This document shows, piece after piece, positions 18,448 through 27,982 of a DNA stretch of 64,000 nucleotides; the stretch's first letter is position 1; every line of letters begins with the position of its first letter. Origin of the DNA: Leptospira noumeaensis (lineage in GTDB: Bacteria > Spirochaetota > Leptospiria > Leptospirales > Leptospiraceae); contig NZ_RQFK01000011.1 in assembly GCF_004770765.1 (NCBI RefSeq), positions 552,771 to 616,770 on the forward strand. The letters run 5' to 3'. A program made the translations under genes and the position numbers. The notes under the pieces are model-generated. The model did no database searches. It saw nothing but the letters and a program-made list of their open reading frames with translations, and was not told the origin of the DNA.

Positions 18448-19974
18448 TTATTCCGCTCTCATCGATGGTTTTGTATAGGAATACAATCCGTGAACACTAC
18501 CTTGTGCTTGGGCAGACTCTGTCCTTCTTTCAAAACGTAGTTTTCCTTCTCTGAGTGCTTTATGAAGGTCAGGAATATTTTTGAATCCCATGTCTTGAAA
18601 ACTTTGTCTGAGCCCTTGGACGAGATAAGGAATGAGATTGAGAACAGATCCTTTATCCACAACGTATCCTGAGACACCTTGTGCAACTTTGATCTTTTGG
18701 GATTCCGAGAAATACCGTTTGTCCCCACCCTTACTCATCGCTTCTAAACTTGCCATACCTCGGTATTTCTTTAGACGAATTCCATTTTCATAAAAATACT
18801 CGCCAGGAGCTTCTTTTGTTCCTGCAAACATAGAACCCATCATACACATGGATGCACCAATTGCGAGAGCATTGGCAATGTCACCAATATTGGAAATTCC
18901 ACCATCAGCAATCACGGGAACTCCATGTGCTTGTGCATACTCAGCAGTTTTAAAAACGGCTGTGGCTTGTGCTCTACCCACGGCCATAGTATCTTGTGTG
19001 ATACAAATAGAACCAGGACCCATTCCAATTCTAAGACCATCGGCACCGGCAGCGATTAAGTTTGCTGCTTGCGCTTTTGTTACCACGTTTCCACCAATCA
19101 CATCTATGTTTGGAAAATTGGATTTGATCCATTGGATCATCTCCATTTGGTAACTAGAGTTTCCTTGAGCCGAATCGATGATGATTGCATCCACTCCCAC
19201 TCCCGCAAGAGCGGCCATACGATCACGAGACTCAGGCAAAGTAGATAGTGCTGCCCCAACTCGTAATCTTTTTTGGTCATCCTTAGAAGACTGAGGAAAT
19301 TCTTTATTTTTTTTCAGGTCACTACGGCAGATAAGGGCTACAAGTTTTCCTTGTTTGTCAACGATTGGCAATTTTCCTTTTTTACTTGTACGAAGGATGT
19401 TATTTGCTTCTTGTAAACTAATTCCAACATTTGCTGTGATGAGTTCTGTTGTCATCACCTTGCCAAGTTTGATATCACGATCTCTTTCAAAATCTACATC
19501 TCTGTTGGTCACAATACCAACTAACTTTGTACTGGCAGTTCCATCTTCTGTGATAGGAATCCCACTAAACCCATACTTTTCTTTTACGGCGTCCAAATCA
19601 GCTAGTTTATGTTCTGGAGAAAGTAAGATCGGATCTTTAATAAATCCATTTTCATATCGTTTTACTTTGCGAACAAGATCCACTTGTTCATCGATGCTAT
19701 TGTTATAATGGATGATTCCAATTCCACCCATTAGCGCTTGTGCAATCGCCATTTCTGACTCAGTGACTGTGTCCATAGGAGAACTCATCAGTGGTCTTTT
19801 GAGAGAAATATTTTTGGAAAGTTTGGTTTCTAGTTCCACATCACTTGGGTTGAAGTCTATATAACCGGGTAGAACTAAAAAGTCCCGATACGTGAGTCCC
19901 ATGTTGACCGAGAAGAGCTCTTGTCCGCTGACTCCATCGAGAAGCTCAGATCCAGGTAGGGGTTGATTTGACAT
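18448..19974 (-). CDS. guaB: Inosine-5'-monophosphate dehydrogenase
   Basis: GuaB oxidises IMP to XMP, the committed step of GMP synthesis. The first ATG is at 20004, but an AAGGA site sits just before the ATG at 19974, so I chose MSNQPLPG, giving 508 residues. Landmarks: [29 protein letters not shown], paired CBS domains at about 110-230, and the catalytic loop [11 protein letters not shown] with the active-site Cys. The C-terminal flap includes [14 protein letters not shown]. The length, the YENGFI and [10 protein letters not shown] segments, and the end [16 protein letters not shown] resemble eukaryotic IMPDH more than typical bacterial GuaB. It is first in the operon with the LolA-like gene and rsmE. 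Confidence 0.95.
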   Translation of the reverse strand: MSNQPLPGSELLDGVSGQELFSVNMGLTYRDFLVLPGYIDFNPSDVELETKLSKNISLKRPLMSSPMDTVTESEMAIAQALMGGIGIIHYNNSIDEQVDLVRKVKRYENGFIKDPILLSPEHKLADLDAVKEKYGFSGIPITEDGTASTKLVGIVTNRDVDFERDRDIKLGKVMTTELITANVGISLQEANNILRTSKKGKLPIVDKQGKLVALICRSDLKKNKEFPQSSKDDQKRLRVGAALSTLPESRDRMAALAGVGVDAIIIDSAQGNSSYQMEMIQWIKSNFPNIDVIGGNVVTKAQAANLIAAGADGLRIGMGPGSICITQDTMAVGRAQATAVFKTAEYAQAHGVPVIADGGISNIGDIANALAIGASMCMMGSMFAGTKEAPGEYFYENGIRLKKYRGMASLEAMSKGGDKRYFSESQKIKVAQGVSGYVVDKGSVLNLIPYLVQGLRQSFQDMGFKNIPDLHKALREGKLRFERRTESAQAQGSVHGLYSYTKPSMRAE

Positions 19975-20052
19975 AATTATCCTTCCTTTTTCTACTTTAG
20001 GCAAGAAAACTCTCCGTGCAAGAGAATTTCAGGAGAAATTCGTCCGATAATA

Positions 20053-21228
20053 GTGAGTACACAACCTTTTATGGATACACTAGAAAGAAGTAAGCGATCT
20101 TTGGATGTTTTTTCCGACACCGAAAAAAAACTCCATGTTTTGACGAAATTTTTATTAAACCAGGAATTAAGCCTAAAGGACAATATTCATTCTGGAGAGA
20201 GTTGTTTTTTAAAAAAAGTTTCAGCCGACGGGAACAAAGTACTAGTCAGCGTACGTCCAACCATGTCCCTCTCCGTGGGCCAAAAAATCACCCTATATAA
20301 AATTCTAGGAAGATACCTTCATTTAGAATGCACCGTCGAACAAGAAAAGGCGGAATCTCAATACGTTTTACATTTAGATAAAATTGCCATTGCCAAAAAA
20401 GATAGAGAAAGTTCAAGAATTCCCGTTCCCCCAGGGTCTGCTTGGATCACAAACGTAGTTTCCAGTAAGGCAAAAATTGAAACCGATATGTTTCACGTTC
20501 CAACGGCCGTAAAAGTCAACTTTCAAGACTACGAAAACAAATTAAAAAACTCGGTTGATTTTATCAAAATTTCGACTTTTAACTCGAGTGAAGATTCTGA
20601 AATCATCCTCCAAATCAAAAAAACCAAAAAAGGTCTACTTTTAGAGGATGCAACCGACAGGAAATGTTACGAAGAGTCACCTAACGAAGATTTTTTGGTG
20701 TTTTCTGAGGAAATTGACTTAGACATCAATAAAGAAATCAATAATAGACGAAACCAAAAGATCAAATCAGAACTCATCCTCCCCATTTTATATTTAACCG
20801 ATGAAGAAGATTCCATCCCCATTGGTTACATCCAAATGCAAAGTAAAACAGAAACCTTTGATTTACTAAAAGCAATGGAAATGAAAACAGTATGTTTTGA
20901 AATGGTGGATCGGATTCGTCATTCCAATATGATCAAATCGGATGGAAAATTTCCGGTGATTGATATTTCGGAAGGTGGACTCAAAGTGATTGTGGACCAT
21001 CCAGATCTCATCCAAAGTTTACCAAAACTTTCTGGTTTTCAATTTGATATTTTTTTCAAAATGCAATCGCCTCTAACGGCTTTTGGAACCATAAAAACCA
21101 TTACCAAAAACGAAGAAGGCCACCTAACAGTTGGCCTTGCGATTGCAGGCCACTCATCACGATCTGGTGAGAAAAAAAGATTTTTAGAAAACGTAGAATT
21201 TTTCCGTAAACAAACGCAGAAAACTTAA
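20053..21228 (+). CDS. DUF1577/PilZ-like protein
   Basis: This 391-residue cytoplasmic protein looks like the Leptospira family DUF1577; that family match is from memory. The middle section has VSVRPTMSLSVGQKITLYKI, as in YcgR-type flagellar-brake folds. The C-terminal part (about 290-380) has DISEGGLKVIVDHPDLIQ, resembling the D-x-S-x-x-G half of a PilZ c-di-GMP site, though no clear RxxxR partner was seen. The indicated start is GTG. An AGGAG lies 17 bases upstream, which is far; the ATG at 20071 is an alternative. It is divergent from guaB and ends 1 bp from the convergent radical SAM gene. Nucleotide binding is inference. Confidence 0.6.
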   Translation: MSTQPFMDTLERSKRSLDVFSDTEKKLHVLTKFLLNQELSLKDNIHSGESCFLKKVSADGNKVLVSVRPTMSLSVGQKITLYKILGRYLHLECTVEQEKAESQYVLHLDKIAIAKKDRESSRIPVPPGSAWITNVVSSKAKIETDMFHVPTAVKVNFQDYENKLKNSVDFIKISTFNSSEDSEIILQIKKTKKGLLLEDATDRKCYEESPNEDFLVFSEEIDLDINKEINNRRNQKIKSELILPILYLTDEEDSIPIGYIQMQSKTETFDLLKAMEMKTVCFEMVDRIRHSNMIKSDGKFPVIDISEGGLKVIVDHPDLIQSLPKLSGFQFDIFFKMQSPLTAFGTIKTITKNEEGHLTVGLAIAGHSSRSGEKKRFLENVEFFRKQTQKT

Positions 21229-21229
21229 T

Positions 21230-23167
21230 TTAAAGTTCTCCGTAACCTAAAACTTCGAAAGACCATCTTTCTTCCAAAACTCTAGCTGAAAAAGTTATGG
21301 ATTCTGGATCCATTTCCTCTTTTAAAAATTCAAAATCGGAACTGTCTATCTCGTTCCCTTCGATTAAGTAAAAACCTTCTTTGGATGGATCTAAGTTTTT
21401 TATGTTTTTATTTTTAATTTTTTCATAGACCAAAAAGGAAGTAGAATCAATATTTTTATCTCTCCACTTCTTTAGTTCTTCCTGATTTTCCTCGATGACA
21501 AAAACCAATCGGTGTTGCAGGTTTTCTCCCCTATGTGCCAGTGTACGAGATAAATACGAATTTCTTTTGGACTCTAGTTGTGTTACTAACTTTGTAATTT
21601 CACCCGATTTTGGAACATTCCCAAGTTGGATCACAAAATCAATTGTACAAAATGGTTCTGCGGTAATCCGATCTTCGATGAGTGATTGGATCCTTCCAAT
21701 ATCCAAAGATAAATTTTCTGTATGGAACCAAACACTGTGATGGCGACTTCCCATCCATTCAGACAAACCCTTTTCTAAATTAGAAACCAAACCTTGAGAA
21801 TTGAAAATTTTGAATTCTTTTAGATCCACATCAATCCGATCATTTTTTGTTTGGACTGGATCACATAAAAATGGTCTTGGAAATTCATCCAAACGTCTTT
21901 CGAGTAAGTCCTCTGCAAAATACAAAGATTCTGTTAGATCGCGAGGACTAAAGGTAGGAGTTTTTATGATTCGATAAGGTGGAGTTGGCATAAAGAGGAG
22001 ACCTTCTTTTTCGGCATCCCGACGCATTGCTGTTCCCGGTAAAACAGACAAAGGAAAGGCCTGCACCCATTCACCAAGGCCATGTTCCAAAAAGAAATGG
22101 ATCCCTCTTTCGACATCATCTGGTTTGTCTCCAGGTAGGCCGATGATGAGATCCAGTAAAAGTTCCATTCCTTCACCCGCAAGCATCTTTGCCACTTCTG
22201 CCACTTTATGAGGGCTACCATACCGTTTGACACGTTTCAAAGTTTCTTCGTTTACCGATTGGAGTCCTAACTCCACACGAGTGAACCCCGCCTTACGGAG
22301 TTTAGTTGCAAGTTTTGGAGTCACACCTTCCGAACGAAGTTCGGCAAACATGGACATACGACCATCGGAGTTCACTTCCGCAATGGCATCCAAAAAATTT
22401 TCAAATCCAGGCCGGTGGTTGAAAGTAGGATCTAAAAATACAAGTTCTCTAGCTCCCTTCTCTTTTAAATCCGTGATGAGTTTGATGGTTTCTGGAATGT
22501 CTAAGGTTCTAAGATTTTGCGACGATTTTGGATAAAAACAATAAGTACATTGAGACTTACAACCGCGAACCGTTTCCAAATAAGTAGATCTTTTTGGATC
22601 CACTAACAGATGGCCGGTTGTGTATGGTGAGGGAAAGTCTGTCAGAGGAAAGTCGGCAGCAATTGGTTTTCCAAATGCACTCAGTCCCCCTTCTTTTTTT
22701 CGGTACGCTACATTGTCTAAACCTTCCAAGGAAGATTTGGATAATACAGTCCGCATAAGATTTCGAAAACTATGTTCTGCCTCACCTGAGACCGCAATAT
22801 CATAACCCTCTTCCCCTAAAACATAAGGGTTGTCTTCATTGACCTCGGGCCCTCCAATCAGAATGGTTGTATCGGGATTTCTTTTTTTGACTTCCCTTGC
22901 GAGGTAAAGGCTACGTTCTGTATTCCATAAATAAAGAGAGAGCCCTAAAAATTCAGCACCTTCTTTTGTTATTTTGTCCACAAGTTCCTTGTCACCTAAA
23001 GAATCGGTATCTTCCGGTGAAATCACATAGGGACGAATTCCTTTGACAGGATCTTCTTTTGATTCCAGACAACTTGCTAAACTAGCAGCTGCTAAAGGAA
23101 CATTTCCTGTGGCTGCATAGTAAGAAGGAGGAGGAACTGGTAATTGCAAAAATTGTATTTTTGCCAT
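21230..23167 (-). CDS. B12-binding domain radical SAM protein (DUF4080-like C-terminus)
   Basis: This 645-residue protein has three parts. Residues 1-140 form a cobalamin-binding-like domain (GAEFLGLSLYLWNTERSLYLA, TTILIGGPEVNED). Residues about 190-400 form the radical SAM core with the CxxxCxxC cluster motif in RGCKSQCTYCFYPK, and later ELGLQSVNEETLKRVKRYG. The C-terminal 200 residues look like DUF4080. It should bind a [4Fe-4S] cluster and SAM and possibly cobalamin; the substrate is unknown. The next gene upstream on the strand, an EAL protein, is 45 bp away. It converges with the PilZ-like gene. Confidence 0.85.
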   Translation of the reverse strand: MAKIQFLQLPVPPPSYYAATGNVPLAAASLASCLESKEDPVKGIRPYVISPEDTDSLGDKELVDKITKEGAEFLGLSLYLWNTERSLYLAREVKKRNPDTTILIGGPEVNEDNPYVLGEEGYDIAVSGEAEHSFRNLMRTVLSKSSLEGLDNVAYRKKEGGLSAFGKPIAADFPLTDFPSPYTTGHLLVDPKRSTYLETVRGCKSQCTYCFYPKSSQNLRTLDIPETIKLITDLKEKGARELVFLDPTFNHRPGFENFLDAIAEVNSDGRMSMFAELRSEGVTPKLATKLRKAGFTRVELGLQSVNEETLKRVKRYGSPHKVAEVAKMLAGEGMELLLDLIIGLPGDKPDDVERGIHFFLEHGLGEWVQAFPLSVLPGTAMRRDAEKEGLLFMPTPPYRIIKTPTFSPRDLTESLYFAEDLLERRLDEFPRPFLCDPVQTKNDRIDVDLKEFKIFNSQGLVSNLEKGLSEWMGSRHHSVWFHTENLSLDIGRIQSLIEDRITAEPFCTIDFVIQLGNVPKSGEITKLVTQLESKRNSYLSRTLAHRGENLQHRLVFVIEENQEELKKWRDKNIDSTSFLVYEKIKNKNIKNLDPSKEGFYLIEGNEIDSSDFEFLKEEMDPESITFSARVLEERWSFEVLGYGEL

Positions 23168-23212
23168 AGCTCCTGCCAGTATCTACCCAGAGAGGGTTTT
23201 TCGCAAAACCTT

Positions 23213-24478
23213 TCAGGATCTGGAAACCACTACATCGATAAATAAAATCAAATTTTCAGATAAGTTTCTAGCAAATGTCCGTAACATCATCCGTTCTGAG
23301 ATGTCGTGGTACATTTGAGATAAGGTCCATGCATCTCGGCTGGTTTTGGATTTATGCAAATGTTCAAAAAAATAAGGCCGAAAGGACCAGTTTTTGCCAA
23401 GAAAGGAATAGTCGGGAGCCATTGTCCCAGTTCCTGAATGGTCACGAGAGTAATTGGGGGAAACCTGAAACCCAAGTGGATTTGTGATGTACATGCGGAA
23501 GAAATTTCCGTCTCCAAACACATTGGTTTCAAATCCTCCCTTCCATTCCCAGATCCCATTTTCTTCGGTAAATCCCATCATAATTTCGGAAAGTTTATCT
23601 TTCCAAACGTTTTCCCATTCGATTTGCCGATTCATTTCTCCTTGTTTGCGTGCATGAAAGTACTCGAGCGATGATTGCATTTCCATTCGGTAATCAAAAC
23701 GTTTGGCAAATTCAGTTTGGGGTTTGGCAAAATAAAAACCTTGGATGTATCTTGCTCCGTAATTTAGAGCATTGTAAAGTTCGTCTTCCGATTCAATTCC
23801 TTCAAATAACAAACTACTTCCTAAAGACTCACCAAGTTTAGAAAGGTTGAGTAATATTTCTTTGAAGTTCCTGGAGAATGTTGACCTGCGTAACATTTGT
23901 AAGTCGACTTTGATAATTTCTGGATGGAATAATCCGATTCGATCTAAATTACTCGCCTCAGATCCCGCATCATCCACAGCAATCGAAAATCCCTCTTGCC
24001 GGTATAGATTCAAAACAGGTCGGAGTAATTCTAAATTATGCGGAAACCTTTCTTCTGTAATTTCGATCACAATCCTTTCAGGATCTACACCCACTTCTCT
24101 CACCATTTGGATGGTTTGGGGAAGTGCCGTTTCCAATTGTAAGAGAGCATGGTACATTACGTTTGGGGAAATGTTTAAAAATAACTTGGTTTCCGCAGGA
24201 GCTTCGTCAGCGAATCTTTGTATGGCGGCAAAACGAATCTCTTCATCCACTTTTTTTTTCAGGAAAAATATTTCATCATACCCAAAAGTCTGGGATAAAA
24301 AGAAATCTCCAAGACTTAACAATCCTTCCGGTGTGGAAAGTCGTCCGAGTAGTTCATAACCGTAAATGCCTGTGGATTCGGACGAGAGGATGGGTTGGAA
24401 AACAGGAACTAGGGTTCCCCCGGATAACCAATCTTTCCATTCTCGTAAAAACTTATGGCTTTCTCTTTCTGTAATCAT
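23213..24478 (-). CDS. EAL-domain c-di-GMP phosphodiesterase with YkuI-like C-terminus
   Basis: This 421-residue cytoplasmic protein has an EAL domain at about 20-260. The signature is YELLGRL (E42, with LL instead of AL), followed by LNISPN, IEITEE, VDDAGSEASN, IIKVDLQ, FEGIESEDEL and IQGFYFAKP. The acidic metal ligands and the catalytic Glu appear intact, so it is probably an active c-di-GMP phosphodiesterase. Residues 290-421 resemble the PAS-like YkuI_C domain (MYITNPLGFQVSPNYSR, GKNWSFRPYFFEHL), which may sense a ligand. A short palindrome GGCATA/TATGCC (24558-24578) lies about 80 bp before the start and could be an operator. Confidence 0.85.
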   Translation of the reverse strand: MITERESHKFLREWKDWLSGGTLVPVFQPILSSESTGIYGYELLGRLSTPEGLLSLGDFFLSQTFGYDEIFFLKKKVDEEIRFAAIQRFADEAPAETKLFLNISPNVMYHALLQLETALPQTIQMVREVGVDPERIVIEITEERFPHNLELLRPVLNLYRQEGFSIAVDDAGSEASNLDRIGLFHPEIIKVDLQMLRRSTFSRNFKEILLNLSKLGESLGSSLLFEGIESEDELYNALNYGARYIQGFYFAKPQTEFAKRFDYRMEMQSSLEYFHARKQGEMNRQIEWENVWKDKLSEIMMGFTEENGIWEWKGGFETNVFGDGNFFRMYITNPLGFQVSPNYSRDHSGTGTMAPDYSFLGKNWSFRPYFFEHLHKSKTSRDAWTLSQMYHDISERMMLRTFARNLSENLILFIDVVVSRS

Positions 24479-24625
24479 AGACCGATGCTACTTTATAATG
24501 CAAGATCGGTACCAGTAAGCATTGTAGGGAATTTTACTGCATTTCGCTCAAAGATTAGGCATACAAGAACGCTATGCCAAAAAGGGAGTGATTGGCTGCT
24601 TACAGAATAAGCAAAATGGCATAAA

Positions 24626-24655
24626 AAAACCACCCAAGTTACCTTAGGTGGTTTT
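24626..24655 (-). terminator. Rho-independent terminator of small lipoprotein gene
   Basis: Read on the minus strand, the arms ACCACC and GGTGGT, extended by an AAG/CTT pairing, form a hairpin followed by seven T. It lies 20 bp after the stop of the small lipoprotein gene. Confidence 0.85.
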
Positions 24656-24675
24656 AAAGTTTTTTCGAGTAGAAA

Positions 24676-24840
24676 TTATTTAATGTCTCTAGCTCTTGTT
24701 TTGAATGAATCATCCAATTTTGGTTTTTTAGAAGGTTTTGGTTCTTCCACCACTGGCGTTTGTTTAACTTCTTCAGAGGCACAGTTAATCATAAATACAG
24801 CCAAAAAAGCAATGATCAGCATAGACGAAATTTTTTTCAT
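24676..24840 (-). CDS. Very small lipoprotein (54 residues)
   Basis: The ATG at 24840 is preceded by AAGGAG with good spacing, and the frame ends with TAA at 24676. The protein starts MKKISSMLIIAFLAVFMINC, a clear signal peptide with lipobox Cys20. A 34-residue Lys/Glu/Pro-rich tail follows (VVEEPKPSKKPKLDD). A strong intrinsic terminator follows 20 bp later, so this is a single-gene transcript. No family is recognised. The good ribosome site, lipobox and terminator together make it a real gene despite its size. Confidence 0.8.
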   Translation of the reverse strand: MKKISSMLIIAFLAVFMINCASEEVKQTPVVEEPKPSKKPKLDDSFKTRARDIK

Positions 24841-24919
24841 GTTTTTGCTCCTTAGACTAAATTGTCGAGTTTAGTAAATAAGTCGAGGAAAAAACGCCCT
24901 TTCTTAAAATGGAGGGGAT

Positions 24920-25525
24920 ATGCCTCAAAATAATCAGTTCTTTGTCTTTGAAGGGATCGATGGTTCCGGGAAAACCACAGTCTCTCGTTTGGTTTCCGAA
25001 GCACTCTTAAAAAAATCCTTCCCCAACCTCTGGCATAGGGAACCAACGGACAGTGTGTACGGTAAAAAAATCAGAGAATTCTTGGAAGGGAAAATCAAAC
25101 TAAACAAAGAAGAACAAATTGATATCTTTATAAAGGATCGTGAGGTTTCTGTAAACGAAGTCATCTTACCAACGTTAAAGAATGGTAAATCAATTGTACA
25201 AGATAGATATTATTTTTCCACAGCTGCTTACCAAGGCCGGGACGAAGAACATGCTGCTGACATTTTATATAAAAATGAAGACAAAGGATTTCCGGAACCC
25301 AATCGAATTTATTTTTTAGACTTATCCCCCGAAGAAGCACATGAAAGAAGAATCGCTCGCAGTGGTGCCAAAGAGGTGTTTGATGTGGATTCAGAACAAA
25401 CTCGAATCTACCAAAATTATTTGGCAATTTTGCCTGAGTCCACCATCTTTGTGGATGCGACTGCTGAACTAGAAGAAGTGGTGGCTTTTTGTGTAGAGGA
25501 TATTTTGAAATCACTCGAGGGATAA
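24920..25525 (+). CDS. tmk: Thymidylate kinase
   Basis: This 201-residue protein phosphorylates dTMP to dTDP. The P-loop is FEGIDGSGKTT (about residues 9-19), the substrate-binding DR motif is QDRYYFSTAAYQG at about 93-105, and the LID region is HERRIARSGAKEVFD. GGAGGGG sits close upstream of the ATG. It is divergent from the 54-residue lipoprotein gene. It ends 4 bp from the convergent methyltransferase gene. Confidence 0.93.
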   Translation: MPQNNQFFVFEGIDGSGKTTVSRLVSEALLKKSFPNLWHREPTDSVYGKKIREFLEGKIKLNKEEQIDIFIKDREVSVNEVILPTLKNGKSIVQDRYYFSTAAYQGRDEEHAADILYKNEDKGFPEPNRIYFLDLSPEEAHERRIARSGAKEVFDVDSEQTRIYQNYLAILPESTIFVDATAELEEVVAFCVEDILKSLEG

Positions 25526-25529
25526 ATTA

Positions 25530-26414
25530 CTATCCCTTCTTTACCATATAAACCATCATATCTCCAATCTCTAACCACTTCACCGCTCGGTCCATAACCC
25601 ATTTCCGGAGTTTGAAAAAGAAACTGGCTCCGGCTCGAGTTGTCATTCCACTTCCATAAGTAAAGGAAACAGGATTCTTGTAACCGAGAGAAATTAGTAA
25701 ATTTTTTAATCCTTTGTAGGAATAATAATATAGATGTTCGGGAACATTCAAATACCGCCAAGTAAGGCCTGCTCGTTTAGCAAGGATTCCGTATCGACAA
25801 GTAGAAAGGATGAGCACTCCGCCTGGTTTCAAATGGTTTCTGATTTTTGCCAAAGTTTCTTTGGGTTTGTGAAGGTGTTCTATGGTGGCCCAAAGAGTGA
25901 TGAGATCATACTTGTTTTGAAACTTTGTATCCCAGTCGAGAAAGTTCTCTTGGAAGATATTTAGGTTTAAGGTTTCGCGGGCAAAACGCACGGGACCATC
26001 AGCAATTTCAATTCCAAAAGCATCATACCCTCGGTCTTTTTGGTAAGCCACAAAATAACCAGCAGCACAACCAATATCTAGGGAAGAAAGTTTTTCACCT
26101 GACGGAACTTCCTTGATTCGGTTCTCTTCCCAAGAAAAAAAATCCAAGTCCTTAAGGTTCAGTTGGAAAACCCGAGAGATTTCTGAACGAAGTTTGTCAG
26201 AATAATAATTATCATAACCCCTTTCTGTTCTTTGGGTGAAATAAGAATCATCATAATACTTTTTTACCGCCTGGAAATCTGGCTGGGGATTCACTTGGAC
26301 AAGGCCACAAGACTCACAGGAGACAATGGAGAAAGATTCCCCGAGAGGGCTATTTTTGGTAAAAATAGGAAGGAAGCGGTTTTGTCCGCAGGTATTACAA
26401 GGGATGAGTTCCAC
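25530..26414 (-). CDS. Class I SAM-dependent methyltransferase with N-terminal zinc ribbon
   Basis: This 294-residue protein starts with two CxxC pairs (CNTCG and CESCG, residues 7-37), a zinc-ribbon-like module, followed by a Methyltransf_23-type domain. The SAM-binding motif I is SSLDIGCAAGYFVAYQKDRGY, and motif post-I ends in GIEIADG. It also has YDLITLWATIEHLHKP and a C-terminal membrane-associating or helical tail (FFFKLRKWVMDRAVKW). The likely start is GTG at 26414, 7 bp after the zinc permease gene, so it sits last in the zinc-uptake operon. The substrate is unknown; sugar or lipid methylation is common for this architecture. Confidence 0.8.
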   Translation of the reverse strand: MELIPCNTCGQNRFLPIFTKNSPLGESFSIVSCESCGLVQVNPQPDFQAVKKYYDDSYFTQRTERGYDNYYSDKLRSEISRVFQLNLKDLDFFSWEENRIKEVPSGEKLSSLDIGCAAGYFVAYQKDRGYDAFGIEIADGPVRFARETLNLNIFQENFLDWDTKFQNKYDLITLWATIEHLHKPKETLAKIRNHLKPGGVLILSTCRYGILAKRAGLTWRYLNVPEHLYYYSYKGLKNLLISLGYKNPVSFTYGSGMTTRAGASFFFKLRKWVMDRAVKWLEIGDMMVYMVKKG

Positions 26415-26421
26415 AAATTAC

Positions 26422-27276
26422 CTATCGGACAGATTTGGAAAAAACGGAAGTAGTTAGAAAGCGAACGAGGTGGATTAAAAAGGCCAAAACACAAAGCACA
26501 AGAATGATGCTTGAGGATGTGGGAAAGTAAATGAGTTCCCCATTTCGTTCGAACCCAACGAGTGAAATTAAAAATCCGGAAATGGTAGCTAGTACAGAAA
26601 ATAAAGCACAAACCAGGGTTAGCAGTTTTAAAGAACGAATGACGGGAAGCAGTGCAAACACAGGTAAAATCAAATGGGCAATGCTATAAAAGGTTCCCAG
26701 CAAATTGACTGCTACAGTCAGAGAAGCCGCTAGAATGATATAAAACAAAAGATCAAAAGGAAGAGGATTTCCCACTTGGATTTTGTATTCGTCCCTATCA
26801 AAACTGATGAAGAGGAACCTTCGGAAAAAACTAAGATAAAGGATAAAAAAGAAAACTGCGATATAAATTCCAAAAGAATCGGCTCTTACTTGTGAAGTTA
26901 AAATATCTCCAAAAAAAGCTGCCATCAAATGGTTTTGGACATTCCCACCAAGAGCCAACATAAACTGAGATGCCGCGGAGAAAAATACGAACAAAATTCC
27001 AAGGATTACTTCTTCTTTCATTCCTGGAAGTTTTCTGACATACAAAAGAGGAAATACCAGAACACAAGAAAACAAAACAGGAAAAATTTCTCCTGGCCAC
27101 TCCATAAACAAGGATAAGGCGACAGAGAAAGTCACCGCTTGGGATAAGGTCACTCCAAAAAAAGTCATACCTCGGAGTACAATCAAAATTCCAAGAACTG
27201 ATAAAAGGGCACCGACAAGGCTACCCACTACCATCTGCGGTAAAAACAAAGTCCAACTAGAAAGTATATTAGTCAT
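26422..27276 (-). CDS. Zinc/manganese ABC transporter permease, ZnuB-like
   Basis: This 284-residue protein (start set at ATG 27276) has about eight membrane helices typical of ABC-3 family permeases. Landmarks are GSLVGALLSVLGILIVLRGMTFFGVTLSQAV at the start and AHLILPVFALLPVIRS later. An earlier ATG at 27306 would overlap the ATPase gene more; the ATGACTAA overlap at 27276 fits coupled translation better. It forms the inner-membrane channel with the ATPase at 27269 and the binding protein at 27960. Confidence 0.88.
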   Translation of the reverse strand: MTNILSSWTLFLPQMVVGSLVGALLSVLGILIVLRGMTFFGVTLSQAVTFSVALSLFMEWPGEIFPVLFSCVLVFPLLYVRKLPGMKEEVILGILFVFFSAASQFMLALGGNVQNHLMAAFFGDILTSQVRADSFGIYIAVFFFILYLSFFRRFLFISFDRDEYKIQVGNPLPFDLLFYIILAASLTVAVNLLGTFYSIAHLILPVFALLPVIRSLKLLTLVCALFSVLATISGFLISLVGFERNGELIYFPTSSSIILVLCVLAFLIHLVRFLTTSVFSKSVR

Positions 27277-27982
27277 GATGGTGGCAGTTCGGGGGCCTTT
27301 CTCCACTGGTGATATTGTAGAGTTTTCCTTCGTCTATTTCAAAAATTTCATCAAAGCCAAATCCCCAATCATGTTCCAAACTATGAGTGATAAAAAATAG
27401 AGACCGGTTTCCTTCTTTTAGGTATTCAGATAAAACCGATTGAAAGAGTTCTCTCGCATTGTGGTCCAATGAATCCATAGGTTCATCCAAAAAAATCAAA
27501 TTGGCTTTGGTAAGAAGGGAACGAAGGATCAGAACCTTTTGTAGCTGTCCCCCACTACAAAGAGAAATTTGTTTTTTTAAATAGGAACTAACACCCGTTC
27601 TCTCGATGAGAACCATATCTTCTTCGGAAAACTTCTTTTTGGGTAAAAAACTAAGCCCTATATTTTTTGGCATTAAAAGTACGTCTTGTACTCTCAAAGG
27701 GAAATCCAAGGACATCTTTTTGGCTTGGGGAACATAGGAAGTGGTAATTTGTTTGGAAAACTGAATGGATCCAGAAAGTGGAGGAAGTAAATCGGTTAAG
27801 GTTCTAAATAGAGTGGTTTTCCCTGCTCCATTTCCGCCGACAAGGGCATAAGTTTTCCCTGGGTGGATGTGCAAATGAATGTCCGAGACAACAGGAAATT
27901 CTTTCCTGTATCCCACACTCAAATGTTCCGTATGGATAAAAGTAGAATGAAGGTTCTTACTATTTGGTTCTGTCGCTTGCAT
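27269..27982 (-). CDS. Zinc/manganese ABC transporter ATP-binding protein, ZnuC-like
   Basis: This 237-residue ABC ATPase has a Walker A GGNGAGKTT (about residues 49-57), the Q-loop region TTSYVPQAKKM, the signature CSGGQLQKV, the Walker B LIFLDEPMD and the switch His in FFITHS. It powers metal uptake through the ZnuB-like permease. It overlaps the binding-protein gene by 23 bp and the permease gene by 8 bp. The tail has a small His cluster (CHHHD), a possible metal-binding touch that may just be chance. Confidence 0.9.
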   Translation of the reverse strand: MQATEPNSKNLHSTFIHTEHLSVGYRKEFPVVSDIHLHIHPGKTYALVGGNGAGKTTLFRTLTDLLPPLSGSIQFSKQITTSYVPQAKKMSLDFPLRVQDVLLMPKNIGLSFLPKKKFSEEDMVLIERTGVSSYLKKQISLCSGGQLQKVLILRSLLTKANLIFLDEPMDSLDHNARELFQSVLSEYLKEGNRSLFFITHSLEHDWGFGFDEIFEIDEGKLYNITSGERPPNCHHHD

